A DNA stretch of 64,000 nucleotides. It comes from Grammothele lineata (lineage: Eukaryota > Basidiomycota > Agaricomycetes > Polyporales > Polyporaceae). The notes beneath the pieces are model-generated. The model saw nothing but the letters and a program-made list of their open reading frames with translations. It searched no databases and was not told the origin of the DNA. Below are positions 35,404-44,645 of this stretch, one piece after another (position 1 is the first letter of the stretch; each line of letters starts with the position of its first letter). The stretch lies in NCBI GenBank assembly GCA_002150815.3, contig NDFF03000093.1, positions 124,001-188,000 of the forward strand. Direction: 5' to 3'. The translations under genes were made by a program, and so were the position numbers.

Positions 35404-37366
35404 CTAATCCTCACCCCTCCGCATCCCTCTCTCTCGCTGACGACTCTTCAGCACCTCAGCAACTGCGTTCCAGTCCGTCACAGCGGTCGCGACGGCCACA
35501 CGCGAGATATACCCCGCCTCCCCAAACCCGGACCTCGCCACATCCAAGTTCGGGAACATCGCATCCACGTACTCCGCGACGCGCTTCGTGTCGTACCATA
35601 CCGGCATCATCCACATCGACGGCGCGACTTTCATCACGCGGCACGCTGCCCCTTGCCCCGAGGCGTCCGGCGGGACCGCGTCTTCCGGCAGACCTGGCGC
35701 GACAGCCTGCACGTCGATCTCGTACAGGTGTGGACAGTGACGCGCGAAGTGCGCAAGGGAGGCGAGAGAGGCGTAGGGCACGCGCGGCTCGTACATCCGC
35801 CCACAGAGCGTGAAGTGCGTGAGGCACGGCCATGCGCGCGCGAGCGCGAGAAAGTCGTCGTCAGACGAGGAGAAGAGGGCGCAAGTGTCGAGATCGAGCG
35901 TGACGCGTTCGAGCGCAGCGAGGGAGAGAAGCGGTTGGAGGAATGTGGAGAGCGCGATGGTTGTATCCGGGATGTTCTCGTTGACCCAGCGTGGGCGGAT
36001 CGCGATGGACAGGTTGTGGAGAATGCGTGAGAGGGGACTGGCGCGTAGGGCCTGGAAGAGACGTGTGTAGTCGTGTGTGGTATTGGCGAATGGTGTTGTG
36101 TGGACCTCCAGAGTGCTGAGCATCGGCGCGCGCAAGGCGCTGACCAAAGCGGCGGTGCAGGTGCAGGTCGCCATACAAGCGAGCTTTCGAAGTGCCGGAA
36201 GCCTGATGGCGTCCTCGGTCCAAGCTCCGCGTACCTCCTTGAGCTCAATATCGAGAGCTTCGAGCGACTGGACTGTGCTGAGGATACGAAAATGTGCAGT
36301 GGAGAAGGAAAGTTCCAGAGATATTCGGCGTAAATGCGTAAACCTGGAGGCGAGGTTGAGAACGAAAGCCGTGTCCATGCGCGTACCCTTGACGGCCAGA
36401 GTACCGAGGCCGGGTGATCGCGTGACGAGAGAGTCGAGTGCCCCCTGGAGACGCTCCTCGTCGACGAAGATAAAGTTGCTAGTAATATCCAGTGTATGGA
36501 GGGCGGTGGACGCAAGAAGACAACAAACGTGTATTCCGGAGACAGAAGACATCTTCAATGTTTGCAGAGCGGGGAACAAGACCACGTCAGGATCGCGTTT
36601 GATGAGGGTCGCAATGAGATCTACTTCTCCCTGCACCATTAGTTCCTGATTAAGAGAACGGATTCGTGCGGCACATCGCATGAACCGCGCTCTTGTCGTT
36701 GGTTGGCGATACGGCTTGAGACGGAGTATCTAAGCTCAAGGTCAGTTAGGGAGGACAGCCTCTCAAGAGATGGCAGATTCATACCGTCTGTGCATGAGCC
36801 TCCTTGATAAGCATACCAGCCTCTAGCGCGGGAATGTGTGGCTTTGGTGAGTAGTTTACTTGACTGCGAGGATACAAGACCTCCCATAGCGGCCAGAGAT
36901 TAGGCACCTCGCGCCAGAGCATGCTCGACGCAGGCTCTGAGAATGCGCGACAGACGCGCGCCGCTTGCAAGCACGTTTGTCTATCCTCGGGCTGTCGGGC
37001 ATCGAAGGTGTCAAAGATCATCACGAGAATGTCGTAAGCGTCCAAGGCGTAGTGATGTGTCCGGGAAGGGCCTTTCGTGCTGACGGAGGTGGGGACAACG
37101 AGCGTCCGGGGGCGCGGTGCATTTCCATCGACTCGGACTGGTTTGGGTTCTGGCTCGGGATGACCGTCGGTGGGCGGAAGGGGAGAGGCCACTCGTACAA
37201 TGGTTGGAAGAACCGGGAGCGGAACGGGTGCAGTCATAACACCGTTAGGGGCCGGAGGCTCATCCTCTTTCAAGTTCGGTACCGAGGTAGGTCTGCAGGG
37301 TGCCGCTGGAGATGCCCCATGTCTGATCGAAGGGATGCGTTTGCGCAACCACGTTGGTGAATGCAT
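35404..37366 (-). CDS. F-box/LRR-like protein, type A, with long N-terminal leader
   Basis: Two exons: 36785-37366 (194 codons) and 35404-36729 (442 codons with stop), intron 36730-36784 (55 nt, GTATGA ... CTTAG), phase 0; 635 aa. A Pro-rich leader of about 105 residues precedes the F-box (about residues 106-155: LDAYDILVMIFDTFDAR ... ARVCRAFSEPASSMLWREV). Exon 2 begins ILRLKPYRQPTTRARFM and is leucine-rich-like (VLFPALQTLKMSSV, LHTLDITSNF, MLSTLEVHTT), ending MFPNLDVARSGFGEAG and a basic tail. Intron site and C-terminal motif match the type A genes at 2453 and 27703. It probably acts as an SCF substrate receptor; target unknown. The leader is longer than in its paralogs, so the start could lie further downstream. 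Confidence 0.87.
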
Positions 37367-38084
37367 TGTCGCTGATGGTGGTGGTGGTGGTGGTACGGAT
37401 GAAGGGAACGACGATGAGAGCGAGCGCTGGCTCGAAGTGGGTGCGGCTGTGCCGAGCTACGCGGCCAACGGCCGCAGTGGGACCTTCGGTCACGAGATAG
37501 CGCCGCATCTGCCAACTACCGCTGTCAGCGATGGCAGTCTATGCTGGATGTTCTAACGCGAAAACGATTTTACCTGAGGAGCTTACCCAGGTGGGATTAT
37601 GAAGACTCTTGACATGTGTACACATGTTTCTAGTCACCGCCGTATCACGAAGCCGCGCCGTTGAGTTGCCAGGCGAGGTTTCAGGACCGGCTACTCGAGC
37701 TCATGGATGACATACCTTTTCCGGACACAATCAATTCTCCTCGCGTCTACACGAGTCCTGTAATAAATGCAGGGAAGGATGCCGCTTGACCGTGGCTTTC
37801 AGAAGTCCGGTGGAGTACGCGTCGGGGGACGGGGGCGGGCTCGGTGGCATGATGCGCGCCGTCTTGGACAACTGCACTCTAGCACATTTCTCTGTTGCCG
37901 TGTCGTCACCGGTCTCAGAGTTCAAAGATCAAGTAAAGAACGTTATAAGGGTGCAATATAAGATGGCTTCGCACCGTCATCGGCGTGTAGGATGATCGTT
38001 GGTAAAAACGTAGTGGCAACGCCGGTGCAAGTCGCGCGTCGTTGTCCCGCGAGCGGTTGAGCGCTCGAGCGACAAGGATCAAGG
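37367..38084. other. Spacer containing an F-box relic
   Basis: About 720 nt between an F-box gene and U6 copy 2, both on the minus strand. Apart from the F-box fragment at about 37800-37990 (listed separately) no gene is seen. The part next to 37366 should be the F-box gene's promoter. Confidence 0.4.
37800..37990 (-). pseudogene. F-box relic (N-terminal fragment)
   Basis: The minus strand encodes HPYNVLYLIFEL, a typical F-box opening like DVLYMIFDV and YDILVMIFDT in the intact type A genes, followed at once by a stop. A neighbouring frame continues NSETGDDTATEKCARVQLSKTARIM, which loosely follows the CLQAARVCRAFSEPASSM part of the domain. The frame change, stop and lack of a downstream LRR exon mark it as a dead fragment. 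Confidence 0.5.
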
Positions 38085-38089
38085 AAAAA
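38085..38089 (-). terminator. RNA polymerase III terminator of U6 copy 2
   Basis: Five A on the plus strand (TTTTT on the transcribed strand) directly after the U6 tail; one T shorter than in copy 1. Confidence 0.7.
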
Positions 38090-38150
38090 TAAATATTGAG
38101 ACCCGTAGGTCTACCACTCCGGGAAAGCGTGTCATCCTTGTGCAGGGGCC

Positions 38151-38181
<31 letters not shown>

Positions 38182-38205
38182 TTCGTATGTCACCCCGAAG
38201 GGGAC
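38090..38205 (-). ncRNA. U6: U6 spliceosomal snRNA, copy 2
   Basis: Same core as copy 1 on the minus strand, including the 5' stem-loop, ACAGAGA box and GGATGACACGC. The one clear difference is in the 3' hairpin, where an A becomes G (AGACCTACGGGTCT), turning a U-A pair into a U-G wobble and keeping the stem. Flanks are unrelated to those of copy 1, so conservation is confined to the RNA. The 5' end faces the divergent F-box gene that starts about 210 nt away. Confidence 0.95.
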
Positions 38206-38416
38206 ACGTTAGGAGGCGGAGGATAGCACGTCTTGCGGTGGGAGTTTGCATTTGGCTCGGCCGGCGGGTTTCCGGCGTTTATCGGTTCAACCGGTGTCAT
38301 CGCGATGCGCATGCGATGATATCCGCCGGGTGCTGTATTTCCTGCAATCCACGACGTACAACATACCAACGATCGTCTCTCGCCCCTGCTCTGTTGTTGA
38401 GTCATCCTATCCGAAG

Positions 38417-40077
38417 ATGTCGTCCCGGACATCGCTCGTCGATGTCCATGATGTTGTCTACATCATCTTCCAGTACTTGGATCCCGAGGCATCCGTTGAT
38501 GCACTTCGAGATGCAGCAAACCTTCGACGCACGCTGCTCAGCGCAGCCGTCTCTTGCAAAGCCCTCAGCATGCACGCCTTGAACTTGCTTTGGAAATCTC
38601 TCCCCAGCCAAGACCCTCTCTTGCGCCTGCTCTCAGTGGATCCTATAATCGCTTCGAGAATGGATTCCGACGCCCGTGGCAACGACGTGTCACACTCGGA
38701 GCACACCTTCCTCAATGAAGCAAGTGTGGGTGGTCATTACGATGATATCATCTATATGACTCACATGAGCTCACACAGAACCAGTACGATACCACTGAAT
38801 GGACCCGTTTCCGAAACTACGCTTGGCGGGTGCAGAGGCTTACCCTCTTCCCATTCCGGGAGGCATCGTCATCGCACAGTGAAGCTCGCCAATCAGTCCT
38901 TACCTCTGCGGCATCACAGTTCTTTCATTCCTTGCATACTGTCAAGGTCTGCGGGCAATACCACCAACATGCCGACGAAAATCTCCTTCGTATCATTCCG
39001 GATAGCGTCCGCATGTTGACATTCCACGTCTCCTTTGAACCAGAGGGTTTCAAGGAACGACACGACCCAGAGAGGGCGAAGAAGGTCTGGGAAGTCTTTC
39101 GGGATGTGCAGAAGCACTTGCATGACCTCGAGAGCGTCGTGCTTCGATTACCGCCGGGGCATCCCATAGATCTCAGTATCCTCGACGGTCATCGCAATCT
39201 ACATTCGATCGACATTATTCAGCCTTGCGTGGCCCTTGACCAGCTCGACCACGCACCCTTCCGTCTCCTTACGTCGCTCTCTTTCACCTGCTCGCCGGAC
39301 TCTACTCCCGCCTCAATAAGGCTGAATCACCTTCAAGACATGGTCCTACGAGGAACATGGGAATCAGTTAGTATGACTCTCACCGCGCTTACTGCTCCCA
39401 TCACCCACGCAATCAAGCTTATTGTGGAGTTGCCCCTCTACGGTGATGACGAAATCACTGCGAATATCTCAAAATGTCTCTCGACCCTGTCCACAGATCG
39501 TTACCCATCCCTACACACCTTCCATTTCGCAGCCCAGCTGCCCCCCCGGCTGCGCATCCGCGGTCGCCGCTGGCGCCGCCACCGGCCCTTCCTCCTTCCC
39601 GGGTTTTCTACAACCGCATCAAGCTCGTTCGTTCCCCACATCCACCCGCTGCTCGCATTCTCTCGTTTGCGCGACGTGTCCATATCGGTACATAACGACT
39701 ACGAGTTCCCCTGTGCACCGGACGAGTTCGTCGCCTTCGCACGGGCCTGGCCAGAGCTCGAACGGCTTCACATCGATATTGATGCCACAGCAGGAGAGCT
39801 CGTGGGGCTAGGTCAGACGCTGCTGGCGTTTGCTCGAGACTGCCCGCATCTTAGGAAGATCCGGCTGCCGGCGATGGGTTGTGATATCTGGGAAATGGCT
39901 TCGAAGGTGGAGGAGTTCTGTGCGACGAGAGAGGAACCTCACGCACTCGAGGACCTCACGGTGGCACATGTATCACGAGTGGGGAAGGTAGTAGAAACAG
40001 ATCCATGCGACGTGAGCGACTTAGTGAGGCAGGTGTTTCCGACATCCAGGATCGAAATTATCAGTAGTAATATGTGA
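38417..40077 (+). CDS. F-box/LRR-like protein, type B
   Basis: Two exons: 38417-38725 (103 codons) and 38770-40077 (436 codons with stop), intron 38726-38769 (44 nt, GTGGGT ... TGAG), phase 0; 538 aa. The F-box is at about residues 7-60 (LVDVHDVVYIIFQYLDPE ... AAVSCKALSMHALNLLWKSL). Exon 2 starts LTQNQYDTTEWTRFRNYAWRV, the block shared by all type B genes, and continues with leucine-rich-like repeats (LHTVKVCGQ, LRDVSISVHNDYE, WPELERLHIDID, CPHLRKIRLPAM), ending VRQVFPTSRIEI. Exon 2 has exactly the same codon count as the neighbour at 42718-44385, its closest relative. It should be an SCF substrate receptor; target unknown. Confidence 0.88.
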
Positions 40078-40225
40078 TTGACTGCGATTATGGACGTGGG
40101 AGAGCCTCCATTCTTGTAGATAACATATTACACCGTATTCAGATCGCCGCCTGGCACGCACTACACGAACGTCAGCTGTCCGAGCCGTCGCGGGTAAGAT
40201 CGGAATGAATACTCACCACATCAAC

Positions 40226-41920
40226 CTACGCGCCAGATACAGATCGTTCCAGGTTATAATTGTTCTCGATCCAAAACTCCGCCTCTGGAAACACACGCTG
40301 GACCAGCCTCTCCTCGATCGGTGCCAAACCTGGCTCCCTCGATCTCACCTCGACTCGTTGCAGCGTGAAATCCCGTAGCGCATGCGGATTGCCCTTGCGA
40401 TTTGCGCAGTAGTCCTCCACCAGCGCCTCCGCTCCGTCCTCGACCCTCATGTGTGGCAACTCCAATTCGCGAAGGCGCGGGCAGTGTTGCGCGATCGCTA
40501 CGAGTGTCGCGCCGAAGGCCACGAGAACGCGGCGTGCGTCGTGCTGGCCAAGAGCCGCATCTTCTTCATCCTCGAAGTCCACGTCGAGCATCTCGAGCTC
40601 AGGCCATGCGTGGGCGAGCACTACGAACTCATCTGCAAGGCAGACTGGAGCCAAGAACCCGCAAAAGCTGAGGCTGACTTGTTGTAGGCGGCGAAGAGCG
40701 AGAATCGGGCGGAGGAAGCCTGTGAGTCTGCAGAGGTGGGCCGGAGTCGGCGACAGAAATTCTTCATCTGGTTGTTCTTCGAGGACGAGGTTCGAGATCG
40801 TGATACGACGAAGGTTTGGGAAATGACACTCCGTAAGAGCAGTGGTAAACCTAAAGACGTCTTCCTCGGGAGAGACGTCAAAGTAGGAGTCGATGGTGAA
40901 TCGCGCGGTATGGATCTGTGAGGAATCCAAAGACTGGAGTGCATTCGTCAACGAAGACGAGATTCCAGACGCGATGAACGTGTGGAGGAATGGGAACTTC
41001 AGCTTCGGCGCCGACAACGTCCACCCATCATCGGCACAATTTATTGAGAGCGTGTTGAGGAGAGGAAGTCGGGTTAAAGGGTACAGCTGCGTAAGCGTGG
41101 AAATACCGTCATTGGACCAAATATGTACGACTTCGAGTCGGCGACTGAGTTCGAGGAACCGAAAATCGAAGTGATGCGGCCGATGGAGAGAAGTAGAAAC
41201 TGAGCTTAGCCCTGGCAGAAGCGAGCATAAGTATCGGAATGTGTCGAATACGGCTTGTTTTGTACTGGAGTCCGGGTTCTTGAGCTCCCCGTCGTGCGCC
41301 GCAGCGCGAAACGTCAGTTGGCACACCGTGCGAGGTATCAACAGAAGCGTGTCATGTCCTATATCTAGGTGTTGATCGCCACGGACCGAGACTTTGCGTA
41401 GCGATGGCAATATGGGGTCTTCTGCGAGTGAAGGCAGTAGGTATGACCAAAGGGGGTCCGATTCTGCTCTGATTAGCAGGCGGATCTCCCGTACGCGGCT
41501 GGCGTAGGACCGAAACCGGGTCCATTTGGCGCAACTGTGGCGCCTCTCCTGGACAACCAGTATCGGATACATAAGCGCTGACTAGCCTGCTGCACTACGA
41601 CTGAACCAGTCTCTGCTTACTAAGAATTCGTCGGATAGGAATACTCGTGAGGGAAGCATGTGTGGTCTGTATTCTGTGATGCCCAGAGTGTCTAGGAGGC
41701 GTCTCAGCGGTGCTTCATCCGGAAGTATCCTCCACAGGTGGTCCAGGGCATGGACGCTGAGGTTCTTGCAAGATCTTGCGATTACAGCAAGAGTGGGGGC
41801 CATGGCTCTTTCTGCCTGTCCGGTGCGCGGATCGAACTTGTACGGAATGCTTGAAATGAGCTCGTCAAATATTAGATGGAGAACGTCCTCGACATCTAGA
41901 AGAGAGCGCTGTGCCGCCAT
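40226..41920 (-). CDS. F-box/LRR-like protein, type B
   Basis: Two exons: 41621-41920 (100 codons) and 40226-41548 (441 codons with stop), intron 41549-41620 (72 nt, GTAAGC ... CCAG), phase 0; 540 aa. The F-box is at about residues 6-60 (LLDVEDVLHLIFDELISS ... AVIARSCKNLSVHALDHLWRIL). Exon 2 starts ERRHSCAKWTRFRSYASRV. LRR-like blocks include LPSLRKVSVRGDQHLDIG, FPNLRRITISNLVLE, LRRLQQVSLSFCG and CPRLRELELPHM. The C-terminus IEERLVQRVFPEAEFWIE aligns with the edge gene at 1-1689, its closest paralog here. It is convergent with the type B gene at 38417 and divergent from the one at 42718. It should be an SCF substrate receptor; target unknown. Confidence 0.88.
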
Positions 41921-42717
41921 GGAATGTTCGGAGTGGGGAGAGAGGAGCGATACAGTGGTTAGTGGATAAGTGACAGATGCTAGGCTTTCCTTGGGCTGGG
42001 CACTAAAAATGGCGGTCAGTGCTAACCGTCAGCGAGCCTCAGGCACAGCGCCTGAGGATTTAGGCGCCCTTGCGCCCGATGGAGCGTACACGTAAGCGCG
42101 CGGGTCACTCGTCCGCCGCCGCGCCAACGTTCACTCGAGTCACTCAGCAGAGCAGGTAAGAAGAACGAGTGGCCAAACACTACGCGAGCTTATCTGACTA
42201 GCACTCATTGTTGATGTATCTCAGATAAGCTGCAATGACGCCGGAAATGGGTGGTGCCCTCCAGACTCGAGCACCCGCGGCTCTGGAGCCTTCTGGTGGT
42301 AGGAAATGTGAGCATCCCACAAGGTACGCATCACTCTCCATATCTAGAGACATTCTTCACTGAATCTAACACTACTGCATTTGCCTGATATGCATGTTCC
42401 TCCCAGGGTACTGCACCCGGCGAGTCGCAGGTGTTCAAAAATGTTAAGGCTGAGTTCATACGCACCACTTCCAGCTTTACTCCGAGAGGGCCCCCCCATT
42501 CTGCTTATCAAGCTATACTGTTGCACGCGGAAGACGCTGTGGGCTTGGGAGTTTTCAGAGTGAGAAGGCAAGCGTGACTGATATTTATCGAAGTTTAGCG
42601 CTAACAAGTATGGTTCTTAGATCATATCCGCAGCGGCGGCTCTTGCTCTCGAACTGCCACGACGGATCGTCGATTATCCCTAAGCCCTCGTTCTTCCATA
42701 TCTCTTCATCTTCAATA
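41921..42717. other. Divergent promoter region between two F-box genes
   Basis: About 800 nt between divergent type B genes. It holds two inverted repeats: an 8-bp arm hairpin CCTCAGGC/GCCTGAGG at 42037-42057, and an 11-bp palindrome with GATA cores at 42187-42231 (listed separately). No gene is seen. Confidence 0.5.
42187..42231. promoter_or_regulatory. Inverted repeat with two GATA cores
   Basis: Perfect 11-bp arms, AGCTTATCTGA at 42187-42197 and TCAGATAAGCT at 42221-42231, separated by 23 nt. Each arm contains an AGATAAG GATA-factor site, in opposite orientation. It lies about 270 nt upstream of the minus-strand and about 490 nt upstream of the plus-strand F-box start. Binding by a GATA factor is inference. 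Confidence 0.55.
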
Positions 42718-44385
42718 ATGTCGAGCCCAAACTCGTTATCCAATGCCGATGACGTGCTTCGCCTCGTCTTCCATTATTTGAACCCCGAGATATACGCCCA
42801 TAGGCCCAGGCACCGCACCGAGCTTCTCAATGCTCTAGCCAACGCAGCCGTCGTCTGCAAATCTTTCAGCGAGCACGCCCTCGACATGTTGTGGAGATCT
42901 CTGCCCAGCGTCGAGCCACTCTTACAGTTGCTCGATGTCCTAAACATCACAGCAGCGGAACCCAGCACCAGTGCTGGCGTGCTTTGGACGGCATGTGACG
43001 AGTCTACCGAGGTTCACGTGAGTGTCAACTACTGCGACGGCTTCTTTGGTCACTGTGACTCACTGGATAATCACCAGCTCTGCGACCACGCCACGGAGTG
43101 GGACCGCTTCCGGAGCTACGCACGCCGGGTGAAGAAGATCGTGCTGCGTCCATTCGACGAGACCGAGCCATCTGCAAGGAGCCCCGCCTTCCTATCGCCA
43201 TTCCTCCTGTCCTTGCACACGGTAGATATTCGCGGGCAATATAATGGATACGTCGACCAGGAGCTGCTTCATGCCATCCCCAACAGTATCCACACGCTGA
43301 TATACCATGTCTCGTTCCAACCAGCGGGCATAGAAGAATACGCAGACTCAGAAAAGGCGGAGAAGGTCTGGAATGTATTCCGAGGCATACAGGCGCCACT
43401 GCAGCATTTGGAGAGTATCATGCTGCGTCTTCCACCCGGCAAGACGGTTGATGTCAGCGTCTTCGACAACAGCCATAGCCTGCACTCCATGGACATTTAC
43501 CAACCTGGCCTCTCACTGGACCAGCTCAAAGGAACATGCATCCGCCGCCTCACTTCCTTGACCTTTACTTGCTCCCCAGAGTCCACTCCCACTCCAATCA
43601 CGCTCAGCCATGTTCGGATTCTTGGTGTACGAGGGGACTGGGAATCAGTCAGTATGGTTCTCACAAACCTCACCACTCCTCGTGTCCACACAATCACGTT
43701 GTCCGTCGAGTTCCCCGAATACGAGGAACACAGGATCGCCGAGAATGCTCCCCGATGTCTTTCGCTCCTGACTCCCGTTCGATACCCGAATTTACACACG
43801 ATCCACTTCTCCGCTCGCCAGGAACCGTGCCTAGCGCCCCCTCCTAGCACCAGAGGTAGACACTATGCGTCGCAAAGTTCACGCAGGTTTCCCACTACTG
43901 CCGCTACCACCCTCACTCAGCACATCCAACCCCTGCTCGCGCTATCCGGTCTGCGTGACGTCTCCATCACCATGCGTGGGAATTACCAAGTCCCCAACGA
44001 ACCAGACGAATTCATCCCGTTCGCCCATGCATGGCCGGAGCTCGAGCGGCTCCGCATCGACGTCTCCACAGCCACGCAGGGGTTCGCGGGATTTGGACAG
44101 ACGCTCCTCGCGTTCGCCCGGAGCTGCCCCCGTCTCAAGAAGGTTCGCCTCCCGGCGATGGGCTATGACGTCGGCGCGGTCGCGGATGCGGACGAGTACT
44201 GCGCGACGAGAGGCAAGGCTCATGGTCTCAGAGAGCTGGCGGTGCAGCAAGTGTATAGGATGAGTAACACGGAGGATTCTGTGCTCTTCGACAAGGAGGA
44301 TTATGTGGCCCGAGTGTTCCCCCATTGCGAGTTCGAAGTTGAGTTTGACTTTGCGATCCGGATGTTTCGTAAGAACGGAATGTAG
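42718..44385 (+). CDS. F-box/LRR-like protein, type B
   Basis: Two exons: 42718-43017 (100 codons) and 43078-44385 (436 codons with stop); 535 aa. The intron 43018-43077 (GTGAGT ... CCAG) is 60 nt, a multiple of three without in-frame stops, so the region also reads through as one frame; the paralogs support splicing here. The F-box is at about residues 8-60 (NADDVLRLVFHYLNPE ... AAVVCKSFSEHALDMLWRSL). Exon 2 opens LCDHATEWDRFRSYARRV and carries LRR-like blocks (LHTVDIRGQ, LRDVSITMRGNYQ, WPELERLRIDVS, CPRLKKVRLPAM), ending VARVFPHCEFEVEFD. Its closest relative is the gene at 38417-40077. The start at 42718 is preferred over an upstream in-frame ATG at 42574. It should be an SCF substrate receptor; target unknown. 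Confidence 0.88.
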   Translation: MSSPNSLSNADDVLRLVFHYLNPEIYAHRPRHRTELLNALANAAVVCKSFSEHALDMLWRSLPSVEPLLQLLDVLNITAAEPSTSAGVLWTACDESTEVHVSVNYCDGFFGHCDSLDNHQLCDHATEWDRFRSYARRVKKIVLRPFDETEPSARSPAFLSPFLLSLHTVDIRGQYNGYVDQELLHAIPNSIHTLIYHVSFQPAGIEEYADSEKAEKVWNVFRGIQAPLQHLESIMLRLPPGKTVDVSVFDNSHSLHSMDIYQPGLSLDQLKGTCIRRLTSLTFTCSPESTPTPITLSHVRILGVRGDWESVSMVLTNLTTPRVHTITLSVEFPEYEEHRIAENAPRCLSLLTPVRYPNLHTIHFSARQEPCLAPPPSTRGRHYASQSSRRFPTTAATTLTQHIQPLLALSGLRDVSITMRGNYQVPNEPDEFIPFAHAWPELERLRIDVSTATQGFAGFGQTLLAFARSCPRLKKVRLPAMGYDVGAVADADEYCATRGKAHGLRELAVQQVYRMSNTEDSVLFDKEDYVARVFPHCEFEVEFDFAIRMFRKNGM

Positions 44386-44645
44386 GTGTAATATCTGGAT
44401 AGGCGGGCATTCCAGCTCTGATCTGTGCACTTGTTGAGCTCTGGCGGGAATGAACGCGTCGTTTCATACATTGTTTCGTACTATACATATACCGTAATAG
44501 TGCAGCCGCGAGCGTACTGTACTACCTGGTATTCGGTTCATGCTTGAGTGGGTCCACGAACACCGGCATCTATGGAAGCAAACTCCACGTCGAGGCGTCA
44601 CCAGCGCACTTTCCTGTCCACTATCATTCGCGAGCGTTTCCAGAA

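Noticed and set aside
30032..38205. U6 copies considered as parts of one segmental duplication
   Set aside because: Sequence on both sides of the RNA borders is unrelated, so only the RNA genes are similar.
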